A DNA stretch of 64,000 bases from Diplolepis rosae. Its lineage: Eukaryota; Arthropoda; Insecta; Hymenoptera; Diplolepididae. The notes under the pieces are model-generated. The model saw nothing but the letters and a program-made list of their open reading frames with translations, was not told the origin of the DNA and did not search any database. Shown piece after piece: positions 28,108 through 41,480 of the stretch. Every line of letters begins with the position of its first letter. The first letter of the stretch is position 1. The stretch spans positions 6,886,501 to 6,950,500 of the forward strand of contig JAPYXD010000715.1 in assembly GCA_030998225.1 (NCBI GenBank), in the 5' to 3' direction. The translations under genes were made by a program, and so were the position numbers.

Positions 28108-29360
28108 TTTTATTTATTTTATTTTATTTTATTTTATTTTATTTTATTTTATTTTATTTTATTTTATTTTATTTTATTTTATTTTATTTTATTTTATTTT
28201 ATTTTATTTTATTTTATTTTATTTTATTTTATTTTATTTTATTTTATTTTATTTTATTTTATTTTATTTTATTTTATTTTATTTTATTTTATTTTATTTT
28301 ATTTTATTTTATTTTATTTTATTTTATTTTATTTTATTTTATTTTATTTTATTTTATTTTATTTTATTTTATTTTATTTTATTTTATTTTATTTTATTTT
28401 ATTTTATTTTATTTTATTTTATTTTATTTTATTTTATTTTATTTTATTTTATTTTATTTTATTTTATTTTATTTTATTTTATTTTATTTTATTTTATTTT
28501 ATTTTATTTTATTTTATTTTATTTTATTTTATTTTATTTTATTTTATTTTATTTTATTTTATTTTATTTTATTTTATTTTATTTTATTTTATTTTATTTT
28601 ATTTTATTTTATTTTATTTTATTTTATTTTATTTTATTTTATTTTATTTTATTTTATTTTATTTTATTTTATTTTATTTTATTTTATTTTATTTTATTTT
28701 ATTTTATTTTATTTTATTTTATTTTATTTTATTTTATTTTATTTTATTTTATTTTATTTTATTTTATTTTATTTTATTTTATTTTATTTTATTTTATTTT
28801 ATTTTATTTTATTTTATTTTATTTTATTTTATTTTATTTTATTTTATTTTATTTTATTTTCTTTTATTTTCTTTTCTTTTCTTTTATTTTCTTTTATTTT
28901 ATTTTATTTTATTTTATTTTCTTTTATTTTATTTTATTTTATTCTCTTCTATTTTATTTTATTTTATTTTATTTTATTTTATTTTATTTTATTTTATTTT
29001 ATTTTATTTTATTTTATTTTATTTTATTTTATTTTATTTTATTTTATTTTATTTTATTTTATTTTATTTTATTTTATTTTATTTTATTTTATTTTATTTT
29101 ATTTTATTTTATTTTATTTTATTTTATTTTATTTTATTTTATTTTATTTTATTTTATTTTATTTTATTTTATTTTATTTTATTTTATTTTATTTTATTTT
29201 ATTTTATTTTATTTTATTTTATTTTATTTTATTTTATTTTATTTTATTTTATTTTATTTTATTTTATTTTATTTTATTTTATTTTATTTTATTTTATTTT
29301 ATTTTATTTTATTTTATTTTATTTTATTTTATTTTATTTTATTTTATTTTATTTTATTTA
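28108..29360. repeat. (ATTTT)n pentanucleotide array, about 1.25 kb
   Basis: About 250 tandem copies of ATTTT, perfect for long stretches, with CTTTT variants clustered at 28861-28950. It lies upstream of the visible WNK exons, probably in an intron. Confidence 0.98.
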
Positions 29361-30150
29361 TAATCACACTATTGAATTCGCGAAATAATTTTATTCAATT
29401 TCAATTAATTACTTTAAGCAAGCTCTGGCACGAAATTACGTAACCAGTCAGGGCATTTAAATTCATGAAAATATTTGTGTCCATGACTCGCTCCCTGACG
29501 GTTGGTAAAGGCCGTTCATGAAATGGTGACAGGTGGATTTATTTCCCTGTGCTAATACTCAGGCTATCTCTATTTCTCTATATTCGAGATGCATGGAAAT
29601 GCAGAAGGGCTATTTTCTCGCAAACCCGAGAAGATAAAAATATGAGAAATAGCTCTTTTGACGCACAGCAAAGCGCTCAAAATTCTGGGCAAGAAAAAGC
29701 ACAGAACATCAATTATTTTACAAAAATATTTTAGTTCGTGTAAGTTCTTTATTGAGAATTTAATTGGCTTCTCATTTATAATTGTAGCGAATCAAAGTCG
29801 TCATGTTAGCCCTTCCTTTGATAAACTCTAGCAAAGTAGGGATAGATAGGGGCAAAACCAAAATTAACCGAGGTGACAGGGAAAGTGAGAAATCGACGAA
29901 AATACTTCGCCTGGAACACCTACTTCTAGAAAATTTAGGAGAAATATAATTTTCAAAGAAAACGCATCTTTACGGTCGCATCAATTAGCTACACGCGAAT
30001 AAATAATAAAAGATCATCGTGGGTGATATTTTTTTTATTGAAGGAAAATTTGTTGAAAAGCTCCACCTTTATGGCGTCCCCTTTAAGAACTAATTATTGA
30101 AATTTCAATAAAATATAAAATTTGATGATTTCTTTTCCATGTCCGAAAAC
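29361..30150. other. Unassigned sequence
   Basis: A 61-codon + frame at 29549 has no recognisable domain. I find no exon encoding the missing WNK N-lobe here. Confidence 0.4.
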
Positions 30151-30152
30151 TA

Positions 30153-31280
30153 TTGGATCTATAACTTAATTCCTGCGGTTTGCTAAGAGATGGTGTAACT
30201 TGATTATTATTCCATCGTTCCAATATTCCGAACATGCGTTGGAAATCTACTGTCATTGTGTGTCTTTTTCAGCATATGTCATTCATTTGAAGCATAAACA
30301 ACAATAATTTTTTTTCACTCAAATATGTCGAACTTTGTGCCTGAAAAAGTGTTTTTGCGGGGAGTTCTTCTTCATTACTTTAATATGAAGAAAACTGCTG
30401 CCGAAAGTCATCGTATTTTGGTGCAAGTTTATGGTGAACATGCTCTAGCTGAGCAAACGTGCCAAAAGTGGTGTGCACGACTTAAAAGTCGTGATTTTGG
30501 CTTGGAAGACGAAGAACGTCCTGGGCAGCCAAAAAAGTTTGAAGATGAATAACTGGAAGCATTACTCGATGAAGATTGTTGCCAAACACAAAAAGAGCGC
30601 GCAGAATCTTTGGGAGTCACTCAAGCAGCCATTTAAAAACGTTTAAAAGCAGCCGGATACATTCAAAAGCAAGGAAATTGGGTTCCACATGAACTCAAGC
30701 CGAGAGACGTTGAAAGGCGGTTTTGCATATCCGAAATTCTGCTGGAACGCCACCAAAAGAAGTCATTTTTGCATCGGATTGTTACTGGTGATGAAAACTG
30801 GATCCATTACGACAACCCCAAGCGCAAAAAATCAGAAGGGTGTGCTGTATTATGAGCTACTAAAACCGGGTGAAACCATCAATGGAGAACGCTACCGAAC
30901 ACAATTAATACGTTTGAAGAGAGCAATAGCCGAAAAATTCCCGGAATATGCGACCAGACACGAGGCAATAATTTTCTATTATGACAACGCTCTGCCCTAT
31001 GTTGCTATGCCAGTTAAGAACTATTTGGAAAATAGTGGATGGGAAGTTTTACCCCACCCGCCTTATAGCCCAGACCTTGCCCCTGCTGAATTGGCTTAAT
31101 TCATTCTTGGCCACCAAGCCGGCCCTGTTCTTTTGGGATCGAATCCACAAATTGCCAGAAAGATGGGAAAAGGGCATAGCTTCAGATGGGCAATACTTTG
31201 AATAATACTATTGTACATGTTTTTCTTAAATAAACGTTCAAGTTTTGAAAATAACCGCACGAATTAAGTTATAGATCCAT
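30153..31280 (+). mobile_element. Mariner element with decayed transposase
   Basis: 1128 bp, TA at 30151-30152 and 31281-31282, inverted ends TTGGATCTATAACTTAATT and its near inverse. The + strand transposase runs 30325 to about 31200 with several stops and frame changes: helix-turn-helix (NMKKTAAESHRILVQVYGE), first catalytic D in VTGDENWIHYD, second in FYYDNALPYV. The segment with the third D is lost near 31095, where the frame breaks after PDLAPAE. Confidence 0.85.
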
Positions 31281-31282
31281 TA

Positions 31283-31755
31283 CATGAGTAAAAATTCAAG
31301 AGTTGGAATTAAAATTGTGAGAATTTGATATCTTAATGAAATGCAAAAATAATAAAAAAAGTTTTTTGAGATAAATAATGAAAAGTCACGATGAATAAGA
31401 AGTTACAAGTCCAATATTATGGAAAATTGTTGTAAGACCAATATTTTCCAACAAAAGTTTTGAAAATAAATTAAATATTTAATAGAGAAAATATATGAAT
31501 TGTTTCAGTTGATTAGGCATATAATATCAAAAATAATTACTGATTTAAAATTCAGTTGATCTTTTTCATAATCTTATCAACCCAGATAATCTTTGATACA
31601 AATAAACTAATATTTCGTTTTAATCAGCTGATTTAGCGGTTATAAATTCAGTTCTGAATTTGGTTGATATAATTTCAAAAACCGAATTCATACAGATGAG
31701 TGATCTTGAATATTTTAGTTTAAATTACTATATCATTTTTTTACTTCTTTTACAG
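31283..31755 (+). other. WNK intron sequence upstream of the first visible exon
   Basis: AT-rich; ends in a pyrimidine tract and CAG at 31755. No exon seen. Confidence 0.6.
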
Positions 31756-32134
31756 ATATTTGAGACGTTTCAAAAAAATTAATCCAAAGGTTGTTAAATC
31801 ATGGTGCCGTCAAATTCTCAAAGGACTAAGTTTCTTACACTCGAGGTCTCCGCCTATAATTCATCGAGATTTGAAATGTGACAATATTTTCATCACGGGG
31901 ACAACCGGTAGTGTAAAAATTGGTGACTTGGGTTTGGCGACGTTGAAAAATAGGAGTTTTGCAAAAAGCGTTATTGGCACACCAGAATTTATGGCACCTG
32001 AAATGTACGAAGAGCACTATGATGAGTCTGTAGACGTTTACGCGTTTGGCATGTGTATGCTAGAGATGGCTACTAGCGAATATCCATATTCAGAATGTAC
32101 TGGGCCCGCGCAAATATATAAGCGAGTTGTATCG
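31756..32134 (+). CDS. Wnk: WNK kinase exon: catalytic loop to start of C-lobe
   Basis: Acceptor CAG ends at 31755 and donor GTAACT begins at 32135. The exon starts with one base completing a codon, then [20 protein letters not shown]. It carries the catalytic loop HRDLKCDN, the metal-binding GDLGLA (DLG in place of DFG, a WNK trait) and the activation segment [22 protein letters not shown] kinases regulate cation-chloride cotransporters through the SPAK/OSR1 family (Fray in flies) and act in the cytoplasm. The WNK catalytic lysine lies in the N-lobe, encoded upstream. Identification is very secure. Confidence 0.95.
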
Positions 32135-32351
32135 GTAACTTGATTTATCATTCTACATTCTATTTTACACTTTTTGGTTGATTCACTTGGTGGATATTTA
32201 AGATTCATTAGAGAATAAATTTTTAAATCTAAATCCATGAATTTCAATGTTATTCAATCTGTGTTTTTTTCGTTATCTTGTATTGTTGCATTGTTTTTTT
32301 TTTAACTAACATTTATAATATCACGGGGTTCTATATACGGATATTTTACAG

Positions 32352-34135
32352 GGAGTCAAGCCGCAAAGCTACGACAAAGTGGAAAATCCAGAAGTTCGAG
32401 AAATTATTGAAATGTGTATCCGACTGAAAAAAGAGGAAAGACCCTTGGTAAAAGATCTTCTAAATCATGAATTTTTCGCTGATGATGTTGGTTTGAAATT
32501 AGAAATGGTGTCTCGAGATACAGCTGTCGCAGAAACAGAACTATCGCGAGTGGAATTTAGACTTCGAGTATTAGATCCAAAAAAACGTAGTAATAAGCAC
32601 AAGGAAAATGAAGCAATCCAATTTGATTTCGATATTCAAGAAGATAATGCTGAGGAGGTAGCATCAGAAATGGCTAAATCAAGTCTAATTCTTGAAGAAG
32701 ATGCTAAAGCCGTTGCGAAAATGCTAAAATCACAGATAGCCGGTTTACTGCGAGAAAGAGAAGAACGTAAAGTCAAAGAGGAGAAAGAGCGCCAGGATAG
32801 AGAAATCGAATGTAATTCAGTCGATAACATACTTCAAAATCAATTGCTGTTGCAGCAGATGCAAATGCAACAACAGCAAGTTCAATCTAATTTGAACGTT
32901 CAAATACAAAATCAAGTGAGCATAAAACAGCAAATGCAGGTGCAAGGACACTCGCAGCAACCTCAGACTCAACCATCTGTTCAGCAAAGTCAACAGCATA
33001 ATCTTTCATCACAACAAGTTCAATTAGTTCAACAACAGCCTTTAATACAACATCAATCTTCTGGTGCGCAAACTCAGCCAGCACCGCAATTGCATACAAT
33101 TCCTAGTTCTCAATATCAGCAACAACAACCACAGCAACAACAGCAGAAACAACCGCAGTTTCAGCAGCAAATATTTGAAGGATTGGGGACGAGTTCTTCG
33201 CAATGTTCCACTCCGCAAAATCTACAGGTTCAACCACAGTTTCCACATGTATCACAGCATTTACAACAGCAGCAATTGCAACAGTCGCAACAGTACATGC
33301 AACTAAATCAAATAAGTGTTTCTCATCCGCCTCAAATCCAACCACAGATGTCAACTCAACAACAGCAGATTCAACAGCAACAACAAAACTTACACCAACA
33401 AATTCCACAAAATCAACAGCAGATGCAGTTTGCACAGCAAGTGCAGCACATTCAACAAATTCATCAGAATCAAGGCGCATCTTCAACACCCGGGCACGGA
33501 CAAACTTATTACCAAAATCCTAGTACAGCAACGGTTTATTCCAGTCCATCAAATTATCAACAAAATATACCGCAACAAATTTACCATGGTTATTTATCCA
33601 ATACCACGTCTTCTACACTCGTTGACGTCTTACCAGTGCAAATTAATCAACACATATTCACTCATTCAAATTCGTCTATTACTAATTCAGAAGTGACGAC
33701 AACGGCATATATTCAACCTATACAGATACAAGTTACAGCAGTTCCTGCGTCAAATGTTCAGAATTTGGAAACATTTGCTCATGTAAACACCCTACAAACC
33801 TCCACGGCTGCTAATATACAGAGCCTATCAAACACTACATCTACTAATAGTCATCAGTCTAAACCAAATTCTGTGTTGCAGTTGCAACTTCCAACGAATA
33901 CTCAATCCGTGCCAAATACAATCATTGTCCTTCCTACGAAAACAATGAATATGGAACAGCAATCACAACATGAACAGCATCATACTAATTATGAAATTCA
34001 TGGCGATTGTTCAATTTTATTGAACGCAGATGCGATAGATACAGGATCTGCTCTGGCTGTAGATATAAATGCGATTTCACAATATGACACTACTGTTGGC
34101 CTAGTAGGGCAACATCTCCTTGCTCTCAACGATGG
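32352..34135 (+). CDS. Wnk: WNK kinase exon: C-lobe end, PF2-like domain 1, Gln-rich region
   Basis: Acceptor ends CAG at 32351 and the exon opens GVKPQSYDKV, continuing the kinase after VVS. The C-lobe ends at KDLLNHEFF. A PF2-like (OSR1 C-terminal-like) domain follows with EAIQFDFDIQEDNAEEV, the autoinhibitory and partner-binding module of WNKs. Then comes a charged helix (REREERKVKEEKERQDREIE) and more than 300 residues very rich in Gln, Ser and Thr. Donor GTATG at 34136 leaves two bases of a codon. The Gln-rich stretch produces many shadow frames on both strands. Confidence 0.93.
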
Positions 34136-35718
34136 GTATGTTTTTTATCATTATTTCTTGATTTACTAATAATAGGTGATAAGCCTGTAAATATACTAAT
34201 TTGTGTCAACGTGTTAACCATCGGGATAGTTTCAGTGGAAGCGTACTCTGCTTTCAGGCTCGACCCTAGCTACTTACACTTTTTTTCTTTTATTTTTTTT
34301 AAATGAAATTATTTTTGCATTCAATTTTATGCAAAATTTGTAAGCATTATGAAAATTTAATTTTTTTAAATGCTTTATTTTCGTTGAGTTTACTTTTTTG
34401 AAATTTATTTTTGATGTAAAATATCTTTCTTTGATTTTGACTACTTTTATCATTCTTTTAGAATTTCTATACATATTTTGAGATGAAAACATGAATTTTT
34501 CAATGATGAAAGCACTAAAAAATTATATTTGCATCCTTTTCAAAAATTCTGCAGAAAAATAAACAAATAAATAATTGAATGTAAAAAAACGGATTGAAAA
34601 AACTGTAGATATTGTAAGTTAAGAACTTAACCTTCTGCCCAAAAGCAGAGTACGCTTTTACAGAAAATACAATTTGAAGAATTGGATCTTTGTTTAATAT
34701 TATCTCATTGATTCCCAAGTTCTGCACAATACCGCGATCCGTTCTTTGTTTTTTTTCTGTTAGGAGGAAAATCAAAGAAAAGAGATGCAGTGGGCAGGAA
34801 GATATAATTTTTGTAACCTCAATTTATTTGTACCGTTTCACTCAGCCAAGTAGAACGGAGTTACTTTTTAATATGACCGAAGTAAAAATGATGGAGAGCT
34901 ACAATTTGATTTTAGAAATAATTTCGCTCATGAACTTACGGCACTGGTAGAGAAAAAAGAATATTGATGGCTGTAAAATATGCTAATCATTATATTTTTA
35001 GCCTCAATATCTGCCGCTATGCAGAAAGTGAAGCTTTAATTAATTTCTAGCATTTGAAATTTCATTATTTTACGGCAATTACCTAACTATCAATTTTGAT
35101 AGAAGTGTATTTTTGAGTAATCTATACAGTACATTATATTGTATAAGAAGTGAGAAAGTGCTGGAAAATCTCCACTGTAGAAGGAACCACCAGGAAGAAA
35201 TGTCCATTAAAGTTACGTTACGTTCAAAATTACCTTTTTTTGAGTGACTTTGAATTTGACCTAAAGTTTGAATTTCGAAATCCTTTGTAAGTGCACTTAT
35301 ATTTTCCACGTGTAATGCAATATTTTCGACACAGCAAGTCGATAAAGGGTCAACATTTACATGAAGAAATGTGGTCATAAATTAGGTCACGTGATACGAC
35401 CAGGCAAGCATTTTTTGGTCGGACCAAGGAATGATATTCTATTTTCTGATCGGATCAATGTACGATCGTACCTTTGTTTCCCAAATCATGTGATCTAGCT
35501 TGTCATTACATTTTGTATATAATATTCCACATTCCATTAATCTCAGTTATTTTTTCTTCATAATATCACGGAAGAAAAGCTTATTATGTGAGTTATAAGG
35601 GGGGTTTCATTTTTTTTGTACACTTTGTATATGAAAAAAGGGGTGAAGAAATAGAGGCGCAAATGAATACAACGTATGTTAGTCACGGTAAGCATCTTTC
35701 TTTTATTAATTGATAGTA

Positions 35719-37936
35719 TCAGGTGTACAAATAAGTTTCCGCCGTTTGACAAAAGTTAGTACCACCAGTAAGTTTTAGTTGAAATTAAGATATATAAAAC
35801 GTCACTGTCGTAAGGTTGGACATCTGTTAACAACATAATCTTGAAATATTAGTGATTTTTTTATCAGTATAATATATTCTTCTGTGTGCGAAAATGTGGA
35901 GTTTTGAGCCGAATAAACGTCATTTGCGGGAACTTTTTATTTACTTCTTCAATTTGAAGAAATCTGCAGTTGAGGCGCATCGATTGCTTGGAGAAACATA
36001 TGGTGAGGCTACCTTAAGTGAGAGACATTTTCGTGAGTGGTTTCAAAAGTTTAAGAACGGTGAATTTGACATCGAAGACAAAGAACGTAGCGGAAGGCCG
36101 AAAGTGTACGAATACGCGGAATTGAAAGCATTATCGGATTAAGATTCGTGCCAAACGCAAGAAAAAAAAAATACGATGGATAATACTTCGAATGAAACAT
36201 AAGGTTCCGTTCTTTCACAATAAATGCCCGAGTTTTGATAAAAAACGGCCGAAACTTATTTGTACACTTGAGATGTTTTATTGTATTTTTAAATTTATCT
36301 CTTGGATTATAATGTTTTAAATTAGACTCATGAAATATTACAGCATTGTTAAGTGTCTTTCACGAGAGCGAAGGATAAAACTTTGTCGTCTCTAATAGTT
36401 TAATGGAGAGTAATGCATTGACGTAACTTCAAAGTAAGTAACGATTTTGAGAAACCAGAGGAAATAAAACAAACATTAACTTCAAGGCATATTGAAAAAA
36501 GCAATAATCAATTACTCAATCAAAATTAGTTTGAGTCAAAATCATTTGTCAATTAATAGTTATCTGCCATTAAAAAATTTTCTTAATCTCCTTTTATCTA
36601 ATTTTAATTTCTATTTATTCCCATTAAGCAATAGCTCATTTTTTTTATTTGGAACATATTTTCCTGAATAATTTTTCAAGAAACTTCATACTCCAAAATT
36701 TGTCAATTAAATAAATCCATGGAAGAAATTATCTCAAAAATTGAACGAATAATATTATACAGGATGTTCTAACAAGTAAAATGAGCTCATGTACAATTGA
36801 AATTATACAAAAATCAAGATGAGTTATAGGGAGGTTAAGAAAAAAAAAAAAAAAATTCCAAATAACTACTAAAAAGACGTTCCTTTTTCCAAAGCAAATT
36901 GTTATTAATTCCAGTCTCAGTTTTTTTTTTCTAATAAACTGCTATTTAATTTAAGCTTATGTCAGTGGGTTGACCTTCCTTAAAACCTGAATTATCGAAA
37001 TAATTTATAAATGATCTTGAATTTTTGGGGAATTCTAAAAAAATTTTGAATGAGAGAAAATTCAAGGGAATGTTTTATTACCTTACACACCCACTCCTTT
37101 AAATATTGTTAAAGGAACACACTTCTGAAAAAAAATGTCTAATGGCCAAGTTTTTGGATTTTTAGCCTTCGATTACAGCACGTCAGTGAATTTGAGAATT
37201 TACACCATGGTTCATGGTGGTACACCACCTCATACTCTGCTTTTTCAAGTAACATCTCAACACGCCTATACTTAGACCTGAAAAAATCCAAGGTCATACT
37301 TTGAGTCTTTCAGAAAGTATTCGAATGGTCCCTATGTCAGATTTTCCATTTTAGATAACGATAAAAAGTACTGAGTTTATTATGAATAATAACTTCACGT
37401 TGAAGTCGAAATTTTGCTGTGGTGGTACTAACCCCGAGCTGTAATCAACGGCTAGTGTTTGATTGACCCTAAGAGTGATTTCAAGAATGGTATAAGGTGT
37501 ACAAATAAGTTTCCGCCATTTAACAAAAGTTGGCGTCACCAGTAAGTTTTAGTTGAAATTAAGATATATAAAACGTCACTGTCATTTGCGGGAACTTTTT
37601 ATTTACTTGTTCAATTTGAAGAAATCTGCAGCTGAGGCGCATCGATTGCTTGTAGAAACATATGGTGAGGCTGCCATAAGTAAGAGAAGTTGTCATAAGT
37701 AGTTTCAAAAGTTTAAAAACGGTCAATTTGACATCCAAGACGAAGAACGTCGCGGAAGGCCGAAAGTGTACGAAGACGCGGAATTGGAAGCATTATCGGA
37801 TTAAGATTCGTGCCAAACGCAAGAAAAAAAAATACGATGGATAATACTTCGAAAAAAGCATAAGGTTCCGTTCTGTCACAATAAATGCCCAATTTTTTAT
37901 TAAAAAAACGTCGGGGAAACTTATTTGCACACCTGA
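35719..37936 (+). mobile_element. Composite of two mariner-type elements (copy 2)
   Basis: Same layout as 18192-20506: left element 35719-36271, cargo 36272-37492, right element 37493-37936. The left transposase frame (35894-36142) reads further than in copy 1 (RSGRPKVYEYAELKAL). The right element has lost about 110 bp after AAACGTCACTGTC. Outside, TA precedes the left end, and the right end adjoins the same gypsy scrap as in copy 1. Confidence 0.75.
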
Positions 37937-38312
37937 TAATAAAAGCATTTTCTCTTCAATTTTTATTTCCAAAGGATTTGTTTTTCTATCGTGGTACATT
38001 TATGTTCTTCGTTATCTGTTTATCCTCTTTGTGAGGATCGAAATTAGGTATTGTTTAAAATAAATCACTGATAAGCGCACCGATCAGAGCGGAAACGTCT
38101 AATTAGCTGAAACCCAAAGCTAACGATCAACATCAACATATATCTCTAGTTATATGAAATCATTCCTAATTCTCGACAATCTGAGTATTTCTAAGGGGAT
38201 GTTGTGTGATTGCAAACTGATAATTGTTTTATCATTATTAAAATTATTTTCAAAATTATCTTAAGTTACTTTTCCTTCCACAGTAACTTCTTTTTGTTCA
38301 AGGGGACCCGTT
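37937..38312. repeat. Duplicated segment shared with 20507-20882
   Basis: Begins with the integrase scrap (AAAGGATTTGTTTTTCTATC) and continues through GGATGTTGTGTGATTGCAAAC to GGGGACCCGTT, where the similarity to 20507-20882 stops abruptly. Together with the composite it makes a ~2.6-kb duplication. Confidence 0.75.
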
Positions 38313-41300
38313 ATCAAATCAAATATCAAATAAAGTAAGATCCGACCATAATTCAGTTAATCAAGTAAAAACCAGAAGATGATGTAATTAATTTTGGAAT
38401 CTTGATTAAATTGACTGAATCCTGTCCAAATCTTGCCTTATTTAACAAGAACTATTCTCTTTTAAATGACCTTTGAGATCAGTCAAATTCCACATTTGAC
38501 CCTATTTTCCTAGCGTAGAATTTGCTGCTATATCGACTTCTTGTGTCAAAAGTAAGTGATATTTGAAAAACAAAATTTGTCCTTGAAATTGTCTTGAACA
38601 TGGTGCTTTCTGATAATATCAATATTACCATCGCATTCATCTACCATGATAAAAAAAACTTTTGTATAAGACATTTTTTTTCAAAAATGTTTTCCTTTGA
38701 ATACATTTCATGGCTTTAATTATTTTCTTTGACATAAACCAGTTTAAGCATATGCTGAAATTGATCTAAATAGTTTGTTTAACATGCCTCTTTTCTTTTA
38801 TAGATTCTAAGGCTACTCCTGTTTTCAAGTACGGAGAGCTTCGTCGTTCTAGGAGAAAATGGAACTCGACCAAGCTGGGGAAAGACCGAACCAAGCACGT
38901 ACAACTGGAGCCGAGTACACGTAAAATTACGTAAGAGGGCATGGGAGTCCATTTTCAAAAATCAGAGGAAAACTTTCAGTTTGACGATAGTTCCTTTTAT
39001 AATAAACATTGTGCACATAAATGGTATGAAGGCGCTAACCATATTGTTACTAAAGTAGTTGTCTCTTTTTCTAATTAACAGTATTAAAATAAAAAGATAT
39101 AAACGCCAAATTATTATAAGTCTTTATCTGAAATAGGCAGAATAAGCGCTCTATATCTGTCCTCGGAGCGGCAGTAAAATATAACTTTATTGTACTGCGA
39201 CGAGTGGTACGTGAAGTAACAGTCACAGTGCGGCCACTACCATGTATTTTAGGAGGGTACTTAAAAAAGTGAAAATGAAAATCAGCGCCGCCAAGTTTTG
39301 ATAGCAAGAACTAATATCAATGCAAACGAAACCCCCCGTCCCCCCGACCCGATGTATTCTAAAGAGTGGAAAATTTTGAAATATATTGTATGAAATCCAT
39401 TTCCATTAAATCCATTAAATGATTTAAAGTTGAAAATAATTTGTGAAAGAATAAAAATACAACAAGAATTTTTAAATATGAATCACAATGAACAATTAAA
39501 TACTGTACTATTGCACGGAGAAAAATAGTTGAAGTAATTTTACTCAACTCTGTCGATTAAACTTGGGACTTAAGGACATTTGAACATTTATTAAATCCTA
39601 GTCGGGTAAAATGAATTTGATAAATACCTAATTCACCCCTAAGTGATTATCCATAAGCATTATATAGAAAATAGTAAGGAGTTGAGTAAAACGTTGTCCA
39701 CGACAGGGCATCACAATGCGTCAGTGGGTTAACCTGAAATGTATAAATATATCACAGACGCTTGAGGTGCTTCGAACGGTAGTTGAGTGAAATGAGCATC
39801 GGCTGTATTATTTCAACTGGCAATGATATGGTTGCTATGGTTGCAACAGTTTAAAAATAACATCGGTAGTGACAATAGCGCCACCACTTGTTGATAGCAA
39901 ACATTATAATTCGTTCCCCTTTTCTCCTATATAAGTGGACCCACTGTGGTAACAGTAAAGAGAGGGAAGGGAGAGAGGAAGATAAAGAGAAATGCGTGCG
40001 CGCGCAAGGTAATATATATGACATCACAGTATTGAATGTAGATTTGTAACGTTGCCCCATACGCGTGCGCACGCTATACAATCAAGTGCATTTATACTTC
40101 CACTCCTTGGGCTGAAAATTCGCGCTTTTTTTGCCTATTTCAGATGAAGTATCGTATGCACCATAGCAATAAAAGTTGACCAGTAAACTCGGAAGCAGCT
40201 AAATTCTCCATACTCGAAAAGGTCAACTTTGGTGCTTAGGTATATAAAGTACTATTGATTAATAAATTAATTTCTTCTGCCATATTATTAACTATTATTA
40301 TATATTTTTATTATATATATTATTATTCACTCAAAATTACTATTACATACATGTAAAGATAAAATCAGCAATACATTTTTAGGAATTTAAAAGAAATTAA
40401 TAAAAATATAATTTTACTCATGGTGGTTCTTATTACCTACTTCGCATGAATATTTTAGCTTATTTTTATTATATATTAACATTAAATAAAAGTAGTAATA
40501 AAATTAGGATATTTTATCTTCCACTGATTATAGATTCCTGGAGATCGTGTCAAATAAATCCGGTGAATGTGACAATAAGTTCCAATTCCATCAATAAAAA
40601 TTATACAGGATGGTTTTTTTATTTTGAATTTTTTCGTCTAAATTTTAGATGTGAATCTCTTTTTTTTACTACAGGTTCGGATTCTTTATTGAGAAATAAG
40701 TAAATTTTATATAACATTTTTTTTTGATTCGCAACAGAAATTGAAATTGGAAAGTCCCTTTTACACCCCGTCCGTCCCAGAATATGGGGTAAATATTTGC
40801 GGAGTCGCTTTTCTCCCTTGAAAATATAAAGTTTTTACTGTGGTTATTTTTTTCGTGTAATGCGTATTTCTTTAGATATTTCGATGTCTCAAGATTAAAA
40901 ACACGCCTTGTTTTATACTATTTCATCACACATATTTTTATTTCGCTTGTTTAGGTAGTCTTGATTTGTATCTATGAAATCATGAAAAAAAATAATGCAA
41001 CATATTAAAAAAGCGGATATCATGAAGATAGAGATTTCGAGGCCTGTGCAATGCACGGGGTTGCTGTTTTTTTACACAACGCTTTCAATTTTATGGTTTT
41101 ATTTTCAGTATAGGCAGCGAAATTTAATGGACGTGAACTTGGCTAAGCATCGCCTGCGAATACACCAACATTCATTAATGCTTTGCTTCCGATTTTATTG
41201 CATCTTCCCCATCAATATGCGATTTAAAATTAATCTTAATTCAAAAAATTCAAGTTTCAGTGAAAGCATTATAAAAAATGACGGTTTTAAGGTCGTAACA

Positions 41301-41480
41301 TATCAATCAATAAATTCATAGGATGTTATATAGATTGCGCCACTATCTAAAAATCAATATAACTTTTATGAAGTGCCAACCTTTAAACGATACATGTTAA
41401 AATTCCATGACAATCTGACGTTTAGTTCACAAGTTACAGTGGTTTTAGTGGCGCCACTTTTTTAATTTTCAAAACAATAG
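38313..41480. other. Unassigned intron sequence
   Basis: About 3.2 kb with no gene that I can support. A purine-rich patch and a (GC)n-like GCGTGCGCGCGC patch lie at 39955-40010. Short frames show no domains. Confidence 0.4.

Noticed and set aside
28108..29360. CRISPR-like or satellite centromere array
   Set aside because: The unit is five bases with no spacers; a plain pentanucleotide array.
33064..33696. Overlapping frames on both strands over the WNK Gln-rich exon
   Set aside because: Shadows caused by CAG/CAA-rich coding sequence; the + frame 32352-34135 is the real one.
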